DNA of 64,000 nt from Nyssa sinensis (lineage: Eukaryota; Streptophyta; Magnoliopsida; Cornales; Nyssaceae): the NCBI GenBank assembly GCA_008638375.1, contig CM018052.1:3782501-3846500 (forward strand), written 5' to 3'. Every line of letters begins with the position of its first letter. Positions within the stretch are counted from its first letter, which is position 1. The notes under the pieces are model-generated. The model was given only the letters and a program-made list of their open reading frames with translations. It was not told the DNA's origin and searched no databases. Shown in pieces: positions 1 through 12,135 of the stretch. Both the position numbers and the translations under genes were made by a program.

Positions 1-1450
1 TCTTAGGTCCCAGTGTGATACTAACCTAGAATGGGGGGTTGAATATGTATGTACTAATTTTTTGATATTTTCAAATCTTCAACCACAATACTAATGATTA
101 CTATAATTGGCTACATATGTGAACAACAATTTCAATCAATGTTCCACAATCATCAACTATTCAACCAATTAATTGAAGATATTCAATTAAGCTATCATGT
201 AGTGTTTATCAATATATACCATTCAACATTGCCCAATTGATTAACTACTCCAATTTGTGTCAATTTCACAGTTCAACTCTCAATTTAACAAAGTAATCAA
301 TTAGAAATTTTCTACTGCAATTCAATTTGCTCAAAAAAGGTTTTCAATTATCGAATTCATATACAATTATCACTATCATGAAAACCTTATTATCAAAATA
401 GCAGAAGCAATTAAATAAAAAAAATAGGAATTGTAAAGACAGAGAATAGAAAGTGTAAACCACAATGATGATGGACAAACCATCACGGATGACTATCCAC
501 GATAGAAAACTCTAGAGCCGGCTATGCTTGGGGAAGAATATCACTATGATCGAGATTGAAATACATGTAAACAAGACATGGTCTACATATGTCAAGCATC
601 GTTCTACACATTCAAGTCATCAACCTCCCTTGAATTTACAAGCTCCATAGACAAATTCTTTATACATCCGATTCTCCTCTCGGTTTCGAAATCCTCTGAT
701 CAGCCACCCATAATTGTAAATCCACACAATCTCGATATCTACTGATCACTCAATGTCGAATCCTCGAGGTTGAACTTGTCTCTCTTCAATGGCGAGAACA
801 CATAAATTTGGGGCTTTTTGACATGATTTGGATCTTTTGAATTAATCAAAATCAATGTATGTAATGAGTAGAGAAATATATGATATACAATTTTTGTTAT
901 TCACTCATAGAAGCTTTTAGATCTAACAATTAAAAAGCTTTCACAAGTATGAAAACTCTCTCACTCTGTTCTCTCTATTCATAAAACTAAATTTTTGTCA
1001 CTTTATATGAATGAGATCGGATCTCAAATAAGCTTGAAAATAGAAATTTTTTCTATTTTTATGTAGTGTTCGTTCGAATGAAAGATGCTCGTTTGAACAA
1101 GCTGGTTGTTTGTTTGAAAGAGTATGAAACAAACATCAAATGAGCAAATTTCAGAAGTTGCAATCCATCATTTGATCCTGACAATTCAAATGAGCAAATG
1201 AGAAAAACGAGCTTTTGTTGTTCATTTGAACGAGCCACTAAGTTCGTTCGAATGAGAAACAGAAAGTTGCTCATTCTCACCTAATCTTATGAAATCAATT
1301 TCCCTAAAGTTTTGAAATATGCATATTTGGAAAAATTGTTTCATAAATGCAAGATCACTACACATATGATGATATAAAATCTATTATATGCTATGCATGC
1401 AATGTGTGATATCCAAATAATAATAAAAGTCCAAATTACTCAACTGCCTT
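1..1450 (-). repeat. Copia-like LTR fragment (inverted copy of about 7750-9121)
   Basis: No coding capacity. The segment is AT-rich and carries a cluster of TTCGTTCGAA-type palindromes (about 1065-1260). At its left edge there is a G run followed by 'gttgaatatg', which is the reverse complement of the C-run boundary seen at 9060-9080. Read on the minus strand it follows the same order as about 7750-9121: a 'ccaaaatacg/ccaaatatgc' block, the palindrome cluster, then the C-run. The two are therefore inverted copies of one LTR-like repeat. Assignment to Ty1/copia rests only on the C-rich LTR end followed by a TGGTATC primer-site start in the right-hand copy. The left end lies outside the window. 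The stretch 1451-1689 shows nothing recognisable. Confidence 0.5.
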
Positions 1451-1689
1451 TCAAGAACCAAGGCGGCCGATAGATGATCATGACAATGAAGCTTGAACCT
1501 TATTAGCGTAGAACGGGCATTGAGGTACATTAAGTCTAGGACTAATTTTTTCAAAATTTGGATTAGCCAATTACAACAATGGACCCTATGGTCCTAACAC
1601 CCATCTAATTCAGAGAAAGAAACTACATTGCACAGACCTTCTATGGCCATGGATCAAGAATAGTTACTCCAAATACTAGCCAAAATCAG

Positions 1690-2504
1690 GAAAGACATTT
1701 CTGATCAAATGAGAGAGTCGTAACGACTCGCCCAAACTTTTTAAGGGTTTGCATAGTAAATTCTGCTACCATCACTAGCTCTAGTAGATCCAAACAGTGT
1801 GCCACCAGTTCCTCAGCCAATCCCTCCGGGACAAGGCCAAGATCCGCCTCAGTAGAACTTGTCAGTTCATAATGTAGTTGTCTATGATCTATTTGATTAG
1901 GCTGAGCAATATCCACCTACAGAGGAGGTGAAATCTCAAGGTGAAACCCTCATGAAGAGGCTAAAAGAAATGAAAATATTCATCTATAGGTCCAATCAAG
2001 GTGACGACATGATTGACATCCACAAGTTGTCTCCCTACCTTGAGGTCCACCTCCTTCAAAAGTTCAAGATGCCTAACTTGGAACCACCTGCCCAAAGCAC
2101 ATCTAAAGATCTATGTGAGACAAATGGAACCAATGGGAGTTAACACCGACATGCTAGCTCAAATGTTTCACCAAACTCTGACAGGCGCCGCCTAGTGTTG
2201 GTTCCTCAACCCAGAAGATGCCTTATCTAAAGATGACGAAAAGTTGTGTTATGCCTACGTAAATAAATACAAGTACAACAATGAGCTCGACATTACCCAA
2301 AGAGACTTGGAAATCACTAAGAAAGAACCAAATATGAGTTTGTCTGCCTTAATGACCCACTAGAGGAACAAGGCAGCACAAATAGTCAACTGACCTAGCG
2401 AATCAGAATAGGTACAAATGGTCAAGAAGTACCTACTTCCCATTTATTAAGACCCTTTGTTTTCCCACTACTATGAAACCTTCAAAGCATTGGTCAGGGC
2501 TGGA
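1690..2504 (+). pseudogene. Ty3/gypsy (Tat/Athila-group) gag relic
   Basis: Degenerate Gag coding sequence of a non-chromoviral Ty3/gypsy retrotransposon. Recognisable pieces in order are KFKMPNLE (about 2065), then after a frameshift near 2090 PMGVNTDMLAQMFHQTLTGA (about 2130-2192), a WFLN segment, NKYKYNNELDITQRDLE (about 2265-2310), and an ALVRAG segment just before 2504. At least four in-frame stops and one frameshift are present, so no protein is made. The reading ends exactly where an LTR beginning TGTCACGACTG starts at 2505. Later parts of what may be the same element (RT) reappear at 9827. Family known from motif order; clade inferred. Confidence 0.7.
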
Positions 2505-5500
2505 TGTCACGACTGAAAACCCACCCTATGCAGATTAAGGGTCGTGGGGGCAACCCTTAAGCCATATTTAACCAATTTCAGTTGTAAATTACTAATAGTG
2601 ATGCCAGAATTAGATAAATACATAGCAGATTCATAATAAGGTTTACAGACCATGGTAAAAGTGATTCTTACCGTTACAGATCCTTTAACAAAATGTTAAC
2701 CCAAGACATGGACTCATGGGAGAGACTACAACATGCTTACTCAATTACGTCAAAAGACAAAAACATTACGCCAATAGGTAGTGAGCACTCTACTGTCCTT
2801 CTATTGTGCCCCTTCTTGCAAAATGTGATATAAATTTAGGGTGAGCTAACTTAGCTCAATAGGTAAATTCTCTTACTTTGCCATCGGTTAGATATAGGTT
2901 AGATAAAAAGATGCATACGATGAAGAGTAAGCGAAGGGTTTCGAATAATAATCAGTTACAAGAGAAGCAAATCCAATAAAGGTGACCCTTTGGCCAAAAG
3001 GTATAATCCAAGAGTAGCTTTCATTGAAATATGAATAACCTAGCAAGTTAACAATCAAGGATTTAGCACATATAATATTTAGCTGCCAAGAATCACAAAA
3101 ATCAAATCGAATACAACGATAAGCTTGGAAAGTATAACTATCATCCAAAGAGTAACATCATTAAATCATAGTCATAATGTAAAATCTATTATACAGGAAT
3201 AATGAGTCTACTAGATGCTATTAACAAATAAGGCCCGGGTACCCCCCAAACAACACTCGTTTAGGTTCACCACTCCATCTCTAGGTTTCTCTGAATGGTA
3301 CTAAGAGCTCTTATCAAATAATCATGTCCTCATTAGGACTACGTGTTGAGTATCATTCCCAAACACTAACCCGTAGGTCATGAGCATCTATAGAGTTAGA
3401 ATGGGCATTGTGGTGACACAACCTTAGGTACTTACAACAACGTTATTATCACATGGATTTCATGAGGTAAATGCATATACATAGTTTACAAATGCCCACA
3501 ATAGAAGGGATCACAATAGTTTGCCATAATCCAACAACAAGAGGTTATAACGATGTGCAAGCAACCATAACAGGATATCAATAATAAGAATCTCAGTATA
3601 ACCATAAGGATGTCACAACTATCAAATTATGAAATCAAACAACTAATAGAAGTATGAAAAAGAATGAGAACTGGCAGCTTTGAGAAAATACGATCACATC
3701 ATGGTTAGGGAATACCACACATAAGAATTCGGGTTTACTTACCTTCAAACGATTTTCCCCTTTAAATAATCTCCTTCTTTGTCCCTTTTGCTGATCCTAT
3801 AAAACAGGGAATATCACTTAGTTCAATTTCACTCAAAAGGCTTATTTTGATTTTTATTGATGAATCCTTCAGCGTTTAGTCTCATGAGTTATTTTTTTAG
3901 GTCTAAGGATTTGTGATAATCAATTTAGGTCTTTATTGATTCCTCTATATTGTTTGTAACCTTAAAAGGGACTTAAAATTGGCTAATTTTGCATATCAGT
4001 ATTTTGAATATCTTATTTGACAAAATGAATCCCACCATTGAGTCCAGAACATCAAAAAATCTTAAGGTAGGTCCCCTTACGATTTTTAGAGGTCATTTGG
4101 TAGCTTAATTTAGTCTTTAAGACTTCTTTAGAATTAGTCCAGTTTATCTGTTTATGTGCTTGGAAATATAATTTGCCCAAACAGAGCCCACCATTGGGTT
4201 CATAGTGCCCAAAAATATTGAAAATGTCTCTTCTCGCATTTTTGTTGGCCTTTATTTCATCACTTTTAGGCCTAGGGGTAAAATAGTAAATTTACCCGAT
4301 ATTAGGGGCATTATTGTAATTATGCTTTTGTTGTATTTAATTTTTCAATATCTCATTTGTCAAAATGGACTCCGCCATTAAGTCTGGAGCATCCACAAAT
4401 GCTTGGCTAAACACCCCTTTCATTTTATTTGGACATATGTAGCATTTAGTTTAATTAACTTAAATAATTTAATTAAACTAATTAAGTATGTAATATATCT
4501 ATATATATATATATATACTAATTAAGTATGTAATATATATATATATATATATATTATGTGGAATAAATTAACAAGGGGATTGGCGGCATATTGGTAGCCA
4601 ACTGAGCCTACAGTCTCTTTGATTTTGATAGGTCTTGGGTTTGAATTGTCCGAACAATAGGTTTCCTAGTTTTTTTTTTTTTTTAAGGAATTCCCAAGCC
4701 AAACAATGGATAAGGGTTCGAAACAGTGGAAAATAGGCAAAACTTGGGATAAGTTATCCCTATTCTAATTTTTACATTATTAAAGTCGTAACCAAATAGA
4801 GGCTAAGGCGTTTTAAACCTAGCATCAAAACGACGACATCCTATTAATGCAGTAGCTCATTCGCATGCTGACATGCATCTATGTCAACACAATAAGCCGA
4901 GTTGGCTCATTAGAAACGACTGAGTCAACTTGCGAGTTAACTCAGCGGGGTCATCTCCTTCCCTATGCTCAATCCACTATAGCTCTGCAAACCCTAGTTT
5001 ACATCGAACCTATTTCACAGCATTCTAGTTTGTTTCTCAAGCTCTTTTCCATCTCATTTAGTTTCTTCACGCCTAAGGAACCTTTTGGCAAAGGTTTAGT
5101 GGTTTAATGTGAGCTCAATAGATTAATCGAGGTTCAATGGTGTTCATTGTTCAAGGTCTGTTACATGGCCATATCAAGGTCATTTCAAGCATGGTTTGTT
5201 GCATTGGGTTCCTTGAGTTATGAGGTCTCTAAATCCGTTCATGCATGCAAGCTTAAAGGCCATTTTTATGGGTTTACCATTGTTGGCCATTTGGAAACTA
5301 GGTTGTGTAGAGCTTATTCGTGAGCTTTTGAACTGGGTTTCTGGTTCATCCTTCATTATTTCTTGTCTGTAACTTCATTCAGAGCCTAAAACTTGATTTC
5401 ATGCAAGTTGATTTCTAAGTATTGTTTTCAAGCTTCATCCATGGCAGTTCAAACTAGAACTAGCCATTTGGGACACATGCAAGCCTCTATTTTTCATTTA

Positions 5501-6153
5501 TATAGCTTATAAACTATACAAAAATAGAAACAAAACAAGAGATCGGGTTCTAACCTTGTGATTCTTGAAATTCCAAGTTTCCCTTCTTTTTTTCTCTTTC
5601 TAGTATTAGCTTGGTTTTGCTCTCACCATGCACGAAATAACTATCTCTCAACCTCATTCGTGTGTTTTTGTGACAGAAAGGTCTAATTACTCCTACATTT
5701 TGGGTTTTGTAGATAATCATTTTGGGTTTGCAATGCTTGCCACATGGCTTACACCTCTTTTCACTGTTTCTCTCACGGGGGCTTGTGTGATTTGGTATGA
5801 TTGCTTTCCTTAGTGGAAAAATCTAACACACAGCCCCTTGTTTTGGGTGGTGGTATTTTACTTTCCATGCATATACATATATATGTGATTATATACATAC
5901 ACAAGTCTTTGCTCTCTTTATATGTCATACATCATGGGTTGCCTTCTATGGTTATGTATTATGTAATTATGTCTTGTATTAGAGATGTTACATTAGAGAA
6001 TACTAGGATTTGCCTAATTTTTCTTGTGCATAAATCTTTTGGGTAAATTGACTGTCTACTCTATAATCTTATGACCAGGCAATTAAGAAGTTAAACTCTT
6101 CTTAAGTAGACTTAATTATGTGATTATGCTTTAATCTTGGTTAGGCTATTACA
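2505..6153 (-). mobile_element. Tekay-type 3' LTR (minus strand), degenerate
   Basis: A 3.65-kb LTR read on the minus strand. Its + strand left end is TGTCACGACTGAAAACCCAC, the same terminus as the intact element at 16053, and its right end is GGCTATTACA followed by a pyrimidine tract (polypurine tract on the minus strand) and a chromodomain relic, as expected for a 3' LTR. It contains three copies of the 'CACCATTGAGTCC' module (4031, about 4188, about 4371), a (TA)n tract at about 4500-4555, and a weak tRNA-like segment at about 4584-4665. No ORF in it looks like a real protein. Its sequence differs strongly from the 16053 LTR, so it is an older family member. No matching 5' LTR is seen. Confidence 0.75.
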
Positions 6154-6186
6154 TTCCCCCGCCCCTTAAGAAAGTCTGGTTCCCAA

Positions 6187-6402
6187 ACTTGGCGTACCTT
6201 GTAACGTGAACAGTTGCAGATATTTGGCATAAATTTCATCCTCTCGCTCTCATGTGGCCACCCCTATTTTATGATTCCTCCGGAGTACTTTCACTAGTGA
6301 AATGGTTTTGTTTCGCAAAATATGTTCTTGGTGGTCTAAAATCTGCACTAGTTATTCGACATAAGTCAAATCCTCTTAGACATCCAAGGGTTCGTGTTTC
6401 AC
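6187..6402 (-). pseudogene. Chromodomain relic of a Tekay-type integrase C-terminus
   Basis: Reverse-strand translation gives a degenerate integrase tail plus chromodomain that parallels the one at 18859-19062: KHEPLDV, stop, EDLTYVE, stop, LVQILDHQEHILRNKTI, VKVLRRNHKIGVAT, stop, EREDEIYAKY. At least three stop codons and a W-to-R change in the core (RRNH where the family has WRNH) make it non-functional. It lies just inside the LTR at 2505-6153, separated by the pyrimidine-rich tract at 6154-6169 that acts as polypurine tract on the minus strand. The remaining integrase is missing because another LTR starts at 6403. Confidence 0.8.
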
Positions 6403-7740
6403 TGTCACATCCTAGATCCCACCCTATATCGATTAGGGATAATGATTGGCCAATTAGACACCTAGTCAATACGTTTGACTCTTTTTAGCATATTGATGAC
6501 ATGTTTAACCAAAGGCCTCTTTATATAACCAAGTGGATTGCATTCAATTTTATAAAAACTTGCAGCAGAAATCTGAGTCTGTAAAAACTTTTTGTTTAAA
6601 TGTAGTCACGCGCGGCAGAGCATAAGTAACATTACATCAAAGTTGTAATAATATGAGCCCAACATAGCTGTCACATTAATATGGTATTTGCCACCTCAGG
6701 TTGGCACTTCTATAGTTGGGATACTAATCATCTTCTAGCTATAGTCTCTCATTAACATATGGATTTATAGCTTTTTAGTCATTCCTGAAAATACATAGGA
6801 TGAAACCTATGAGCTTTTTGAAAAGCTCGTGAGTAACAAAATTCTCTGTAATGGGTTTCTGGAAAAACCCCTTTTTAAAACCTTTCATGACTTTGTGTAA
6901 CCTTTCATATACTTTCATAAATATTTGGAAACATTTATGGCTTTCGTAAACATTCATGGCTTTCATAACTTTCATAACATTTAGAAACATATAACTTTCA
7001 TAAACATTCTTGGCTTTCATGGATATCAGTTAAAAGAGTTGTATTTAAAAGCTACTAGCATTCTTAAAATGTATTCGTATAACTGATCGCATGGCATTTA
7101 AAAAAATATAGATTCCTTTGCCAGATAGTTTTGCAAGGTAAAACATAGTAAGCATGAAGGTATAGTTGAAAACTGAGTGATGAAACAATGTATATGCCAA
7201 TTTTTCTTTCCTTAATCCTGTCTTGTATAACCACTTGGGCAGCTATTTAATCTTGTCTTGTATAGTCACCTAAGGGACTAAGTGTAATCTACAGCCCTAT
7301 GCCTACACAGTCTAGCTTAACCCCCCCAACCGAGCATGAATTTGTCATGAATATGGCTTAACCCCCTAACCGAGCATGACTATTCGTCATGAACTAAAAA
7401 CATTGTAAGGCATATAGTTTCATGCTAAATCATGTCTGCAAAACTTTTCATTAAGCTATCCATCCTATATAAATCATTTGAAGATAAGCTAATAAGCCTT
7501 TAAAAAAATGCTAGTTAAAAGCATGCAATTCAAATATCAATTACTGTATTCTGAAAACTGTCATGTAGTTAAAACATTTGATATAACATCATAAAATTGT
7601 AAAGGTACTGCATATAGTATCGTAAAACTATAAGAATTGTATTTAATAGAAAATCTTTATTTCAAGGTCCAAGGTTACTCACATGTGGTCCATAATCCAC
7701 AGTTACTTTCTTGCTTGGCTTGCCTTGACATTCTTCTTAT
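6403..7740 (-). mobile_element. Partial LTR inserted in the chromodomain relic
   Basis: Starts with TGTCACATCCTAGATCCCAC, the minus-strand LTR terminus shared by several elements here, directly after TTCAC (6398-6402). Contains the usual features of these LTRs read backwards, including a 'gttactcaca' segment near 7680. I could not find a right end with a matching TTCAC target duplication, and neither the expected upstream integrase nor a second LTR follows. It is therefore probably truncated. The right boundary is approximate. Short ORFs in it are AT-rich noise. Confidence 0.5.
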
Positions 7741-7749
7741 ATATATTTT

Positions 7750-9121
7750 TTTGCTAGTGATCCTAATAACATTATGTATGTGATTGACTTGTAGTTGTGA
7801 ATCAATTTTTCCAAAATACGTCTTTAAAATCTTGAAGGGAAAAATTCAGTTCACAAAATAAGGAAGAATGAGCAACACTTTGTTGCTCTTTCGAACGAAC
7901 AACAGAAAAGTTTGTTTTCATTCGTTCGAAGGTTCTGTATCAAATGAAAGTTACAACCTCAAAGTTGTGCTCGTTTGATATTTGTTCCTTGTTCGTTCAA
8001 ACGAACTAGTGCTCGTTCGAATGAATGATGGTTCGTTTGAATAAACCCTGGACGGAAAACAAATTTTTAATATGTTTTCAATCTCATTTGGGATTGAACA
8101 AGCTCTTTGCAAAAATATATGAAAATACAATTTAGAGCAGTTAAAAATAGAGTGAGAGAGTCTCAAATTATGAGAGCTAAATTTTTTTGAGATCATAAAG
8201 CTCTTATAAGAGATCATTCATACATGTCATTCATAAATTTCTTTACTCTTGTTCATTGATTAATTTAGATCATCAACTAGATCCAAATCAGATCTAAGAG
8301 CCATTATTCATGTCAATTTCACCATTGACAAAAGATGGAGTTCAAGCTTAAGGATTCGGCGTTGAGCAATCGGTGGACACCGAGGTTGTGAGGGTTCACA
8401 ATTGTTGAGCGACTTAATCAGAAGATTCTAAGACTGTCGAGGACTCCGATTGTTTGAAGGTTCCAGCTATGAGATGCTTGAGGATTCATGAGAAATTTGA
8501 ATATGTGATCGAGGAGAACGGAGCTTAAGGTACTAAGCTTATTCGTATATACGTTGTATTTTATTTTTCATCAAAGTGGAAGTCTTCCTTGAGCATTGGC
8601 CCAACTCTGGAGTTTTACTCCAAGGATTGTTGTCCTTGGTGTTTTCTCTATCATCATTCAGTTTGCAAATCTCTCAATCTTTCAATCTCTTTCAATTTAC
8701 TAATTGCTTTAATTGAATGCCTCTGCTAGAATATTAAAATTGAGTTTTCACGAAATTCATAATTGTTCTTTAATTTGATTAATATAAAACTTGATTGAGT
8801 AGATTGAATGAAACCATAAATTGATTACTTAGTTGAATTTTTCGTTGAATTGATTAAATTGCATATCAAATTAAGCTAGATTGATCAATTTGATGAATGT
8901 TGATAGGTTGGTGTCTTTGAATGATTCTTGGCTATTTCATTGGTGGATGGGCATAAATGTTGGATCAATCACATTGAGTAATTTGGTTGTTGTGACATCT
9001 TACATTATAAACAAGAATTGAAATTAACATAGGAGAAATTTTTATTCTAAGACCTATATATTCCCCCCCCCCCCCTCTTCTAGGTGATATTCGCACTTTG
9101 AGACCTTGAGTGATATCCAAG
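7750..9121 (+). repeat. Copia-like LTR (plus orientation) ending at a C-run
   Basis: Inverted counterpart of 1-1450. Carries the TTCGTTCGAA/TTCGAACGAA palindrome cluster at about 7890-8040, a run of about 14 C at 9062-9075, the segment CTCTTCTAGGTGATATTC, and then AAGTGGTATCCCTCC. The TGGTATC at 9122 resembles the first seven bases of a tRNA-iMet primer-binding site, as would be expected immediately downstream of a 5' LTR. No copia coding region follows; gypsy-derived sequence takes over from about 9130. Left boundary approximate. Confidence 0.45.
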
Positions 9122-9129
9122 TGGTATCC

Positions 9130-9826
9130 CTCCAAAACAGTTGGTACTTACAAGGCCTGCCAACACCACCTCGACAGCTAGAGAAGGAGTACACATTCGA
9201 CCTCAGTTATATGTCTATTAAATAAGGTTTCTGAAACAATGCCTTGCAAGAGAGTAGGGGCTACCTCGAAAGTTGATTGAGATTAAGCCGTATTTCCCCA
9301 CCTTAAATGGATGTTTTGTTCAGCAAGGGGAAGAAAACATCTACTATGGCTTCCTAGAGCCCGGTTATGAAAAGAAGTCAAAGATCATATTCTCCGATTG
9401 GGAAATCTTAGAGGACTGCACCTATGGCTGTGATGAAGTTATGAAAGACACTCCCCAAGAGCCTCCAGCAGAGGATTTGGTAGAAAAGCTCTAAGGGCTG
9501 TCAAAGCTCTTTGTTAAGATAGAACTGGCAGAAGACATGGTTGGGATGGTCAATGAAGGTAGTGTTCAAAAGAATCCCGAGAAGCAATTTGCTCAAGCTT
9601 TGACAACCACAAACATCTGGTACATCATCAAGGGATCACAGGCTTCTAGGGACTAGCTTAAGGAGGAGTTAGACTATTCCGTGCAAAGTGATACAGATTC
9701 TGAAAACCTCTACTATTCTGACTTTGATGAGTCATTTGATTTAAATTTTCTTTACTTTGATGAACTTGTAGCCTATGCTCTTCTTGATTTTATTTTTAAT
9801 AAAATAAGTGATTCTACTACACTGTC
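9130..9826 (+). pseudogene. Gypsy pol linker relic upstream of RT
   Basis: Frames are broken, but acidic, Glu/Pro-rich open stretches persist (for example 9273-9494, with PQEPPAEDLVEKL at its end, and 9681-9806), in the position where Tat/Athila-group elements have the protease-to-RT linker. I do not recognise a catalytic motif. A deletion must lie near 9810-9827, because the next readable codons are already in the middle of the reverse transcriptase palm. Call is by context only. Confidence 0.45.
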
Positions 9827-10096
9827 ATGCCTTTTGGACTCAAAAATGCAAGGGCTACATACAAAAGGGGAGTGACCACTATCTTACATGACTTTATCCA
9901 CAAAGAGGTTGAGGTGTACATTGATGATATGATCATAAAATTCAAAGATTGGGAGAGCCACCCCACTGCCCTTAGAAAATTATTAGAAAGAATCAGAAAG
10001 TATCAAATGAGGCTGAACTCTAAAAAGTGCGTATTTAGAGTTGTATCTAGAAAGATCTTTTGGCTTAATGGTAAGCCAAAAAGGAATCGAGGTAGA
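9827..10096 (+). pseudogene. Ty3/gypsy reverse transcriptase fragment (YIDD)
   Basis: About 90 codons of a non-chromoviral Ty3/gypsy RT. MPFGLKNARATYKR opens the fragment, the catalytic YIDD box lies at 9917-9928 within VEVYIDDMIIK, followed by ALRKLLERIRKYQMRLNSKK. The RT palm N-terminal half is missing. The reading frame continues to the residues before 10097 and is then cut by the long LTR E1, so the host element was interrupted by that insertion. The other flank, with the expected TAGAC duplication, was not found and may lie outside the window. Confidence 0.85.
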
Positions 10097-11499
10097 CTAT
10101 AACACCCCGACCCAAAATACCCAAGTAAACTGGCTCGCTTTACGAGATTTAGAATAGTAGTTTAAAAATAACTACAAAAAAATCGGGAGTCAGGCAATAT
10201 ACGAGTATACACAAATATGAATACATACTTAAGTTATGTGTGTACATGTATATAGTGATATATATATATATAATTATGCATGTATATAAATATATGTATA
10301 ATATATACACTAAGTGTGTATGTGTATGTGTACAGTTGAATGTGTATAAGGATATATATATATATATATATGTATATGTATATGAAGAAATATATGAGCA
10401 TATATATATATGCTGTATGTGTTTGTTCAGATTTGTGAGGGGATTGTGGTAGTGTCGGCAGCTAGTGTGTGTAAGTGAGTGTGTGTAGTGTGTTTTAGTA
10501 TAATATACATATATGAACACAAATATCAGAAAGCATTAAATGCAAAGCTGAAAGAAAAGAAAGAAAGCATAAAGGAGGTCAAGGAAGGGAGGAAGAAAGA
10601 GAAATTATGGGCTGCAAGTGGGTGATTTATTGCCTATATATACGATTAGTTAGCTTAGAGAAAATCAGAAACCAAAGGAGGAAAGACCAAGAAGCTGAGA
10701 GTGTTTCTGAGATTCAGAAGAAGAAAGAAGAAAGAAGAAAGAAACTAAGAAGAAAGGAGAGGGACACTGCGAGCCAAAAGCTCATACGGGTAAGTGAAAA
10801 CCTCATTTTGGTTTTTAATGTTCAAGCATATTCATCTAGTTTTGAGTATAGGGTCCAAACAAGCATGAAAGTGGGAACATTTTGAAAAAAGAATCAATTA
10901 AAAAGGTTTAGAAATGAGGGAGAAAGAAGTAGTTCCAGGTTTTTGATGATAGTTTCGGTTTTAGAAATTTTTTGCATGAAACCTTATTTTAAGAATGTAG
11001 AATTGTTAGAAATGTACTCTTATAATGTTCAGAAACAAGTTTGGGCCTAAGTAATGACTCAAAAGTCACGAAATTAGAAGGGAAGACTTGGCCGGAAAAC
11101 CGACCTGAATTACTGTTCCCTCTATTCATGAGTTTAGAGTAATCCAAATGGAAAACGAATAGTAGATTTATAAGCTCCAGGAAATTGTGAAGAGAATCAC
11201 ATTGAGCTAAGTCAGAAAAATGATTGGAAAAGATCATCCGTTGCTGGAGAGGGTGACAGAGACTGATCGGGGAAGAAGATGAATAGGGACATCAAACGAT
11301 GTCATGTTGAGGGATTTTCCATTGAAGCTACGTCATTTAGGGTTTCTGTTCTTAATTATGAAAATGTATAAATGACTCTTTGGTTACGTAGTTAGGAAAT
11401 TAGATGATGGACTGTTGGGGGATGGGGTTATCCTATCCCTGTTTTACAAATAAGTCGCGGTTTGGTTTAAAGAATTTAAAAAAAAAAATAGCAGGGGCT

Positions 11500-11580
11500 A
11501 CAACCCCCACGATTTGAACTGAGGACCAAGGCAAGGGAAGGTTTTCAACACGGATACATGTGCCATTGAGCCACTAAGGC
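11500..11580 (-). repeat. tRNA-like (Pol III box) segment in E1 LTR
   Basis: On the minus strand, an A-box-like TGGCTCAATGG (11563-11573) is followed about 40 nt later by a B-box-like CAGTTCAAATC (11511-11521) and GTGGGGGTTG. The spacing suits a tRNA-derived sequence or SINE head rather than a functional tRNA; I could not fold a full cloverleaf. It lies next to a poly-A stretch (11478-11488). Confidence 0.4.
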
Positions 11581-11913
11581 CCATGTGACCGTATACTGTC
11601 AAGATATATATAAATTATGTAATTATTTAATTAATTAAATAAATTAAATAAATTAATTTAATTAAAGTAATTAAAGATAATTAACATGTAGTCTAAAATA
11701 AATGAATGAATAGTGTTTTCTTTAAGTTTTGGGCATTTTAAAACCAATGGAAGGGTCCATTTCATGAGACGGAGTCCCCAAAAATAAAGGCACGTAAAAG
11801 TGCAAAATGACCATTTTGTCCTTAGTACCCCGAAGCCAAATAGAAATTCGAGAGGGTCTAAGTTGACTTTCTCTGACGTTTTGGACTCAATGTTGAGATT
11901 GAATTAAACCAAC

Positions 11914-12135
11914 ATGGATGATTTAACCTGAGAGTAGAGGGTAATCGAAAGAAAAATAAACACCGCCAAGATAGTGGAAATACTATGTTGGGAGCCGTTC
12001 ATTATCCAGACTCCTATCGTCCCAATGGGACGACTGATGAAAGAAAAGGCCACAAAGGAGCTGGCTGAAAGAACAGAAGGTGTGGGCAATAAATTTGAGA
12101 AGTTTGAGTCACCCGAGGACAAGGAATGGAGGTAA
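11914..12135 (+). pseudogene. LTR-borne ORF homologous to the one at 29859-30113
   Basis: Reading from ATG at 11914 gives MDDLT, stop, E, stop, RVIERKINTAKIVEI, PFIIQTP, then a Lys/Glu-rich tail ending EDKEWR and TAA at 12133. Two early stops interrupt it. The pattern M-D/E-D-L..VI-x-RKI..AK..EI..PF...TP recurs in LTR C (29859-30113), on the strand that is sense for that LTR. This conserved coding-like block inside two different LTRs is unrecognised to me. It is highly charged and probably helical. It could be a captured host exon or an extra element-encoded ORF. Confidence 0.5.

Noticed and set aside
10149..10520. Open frames on both strands over TA/GT microsatellite DNA
   Set aside because: Tyr/Ile/Thr/His repeats that come directly from dinucleotide repeats; no start context, domain or conservation.
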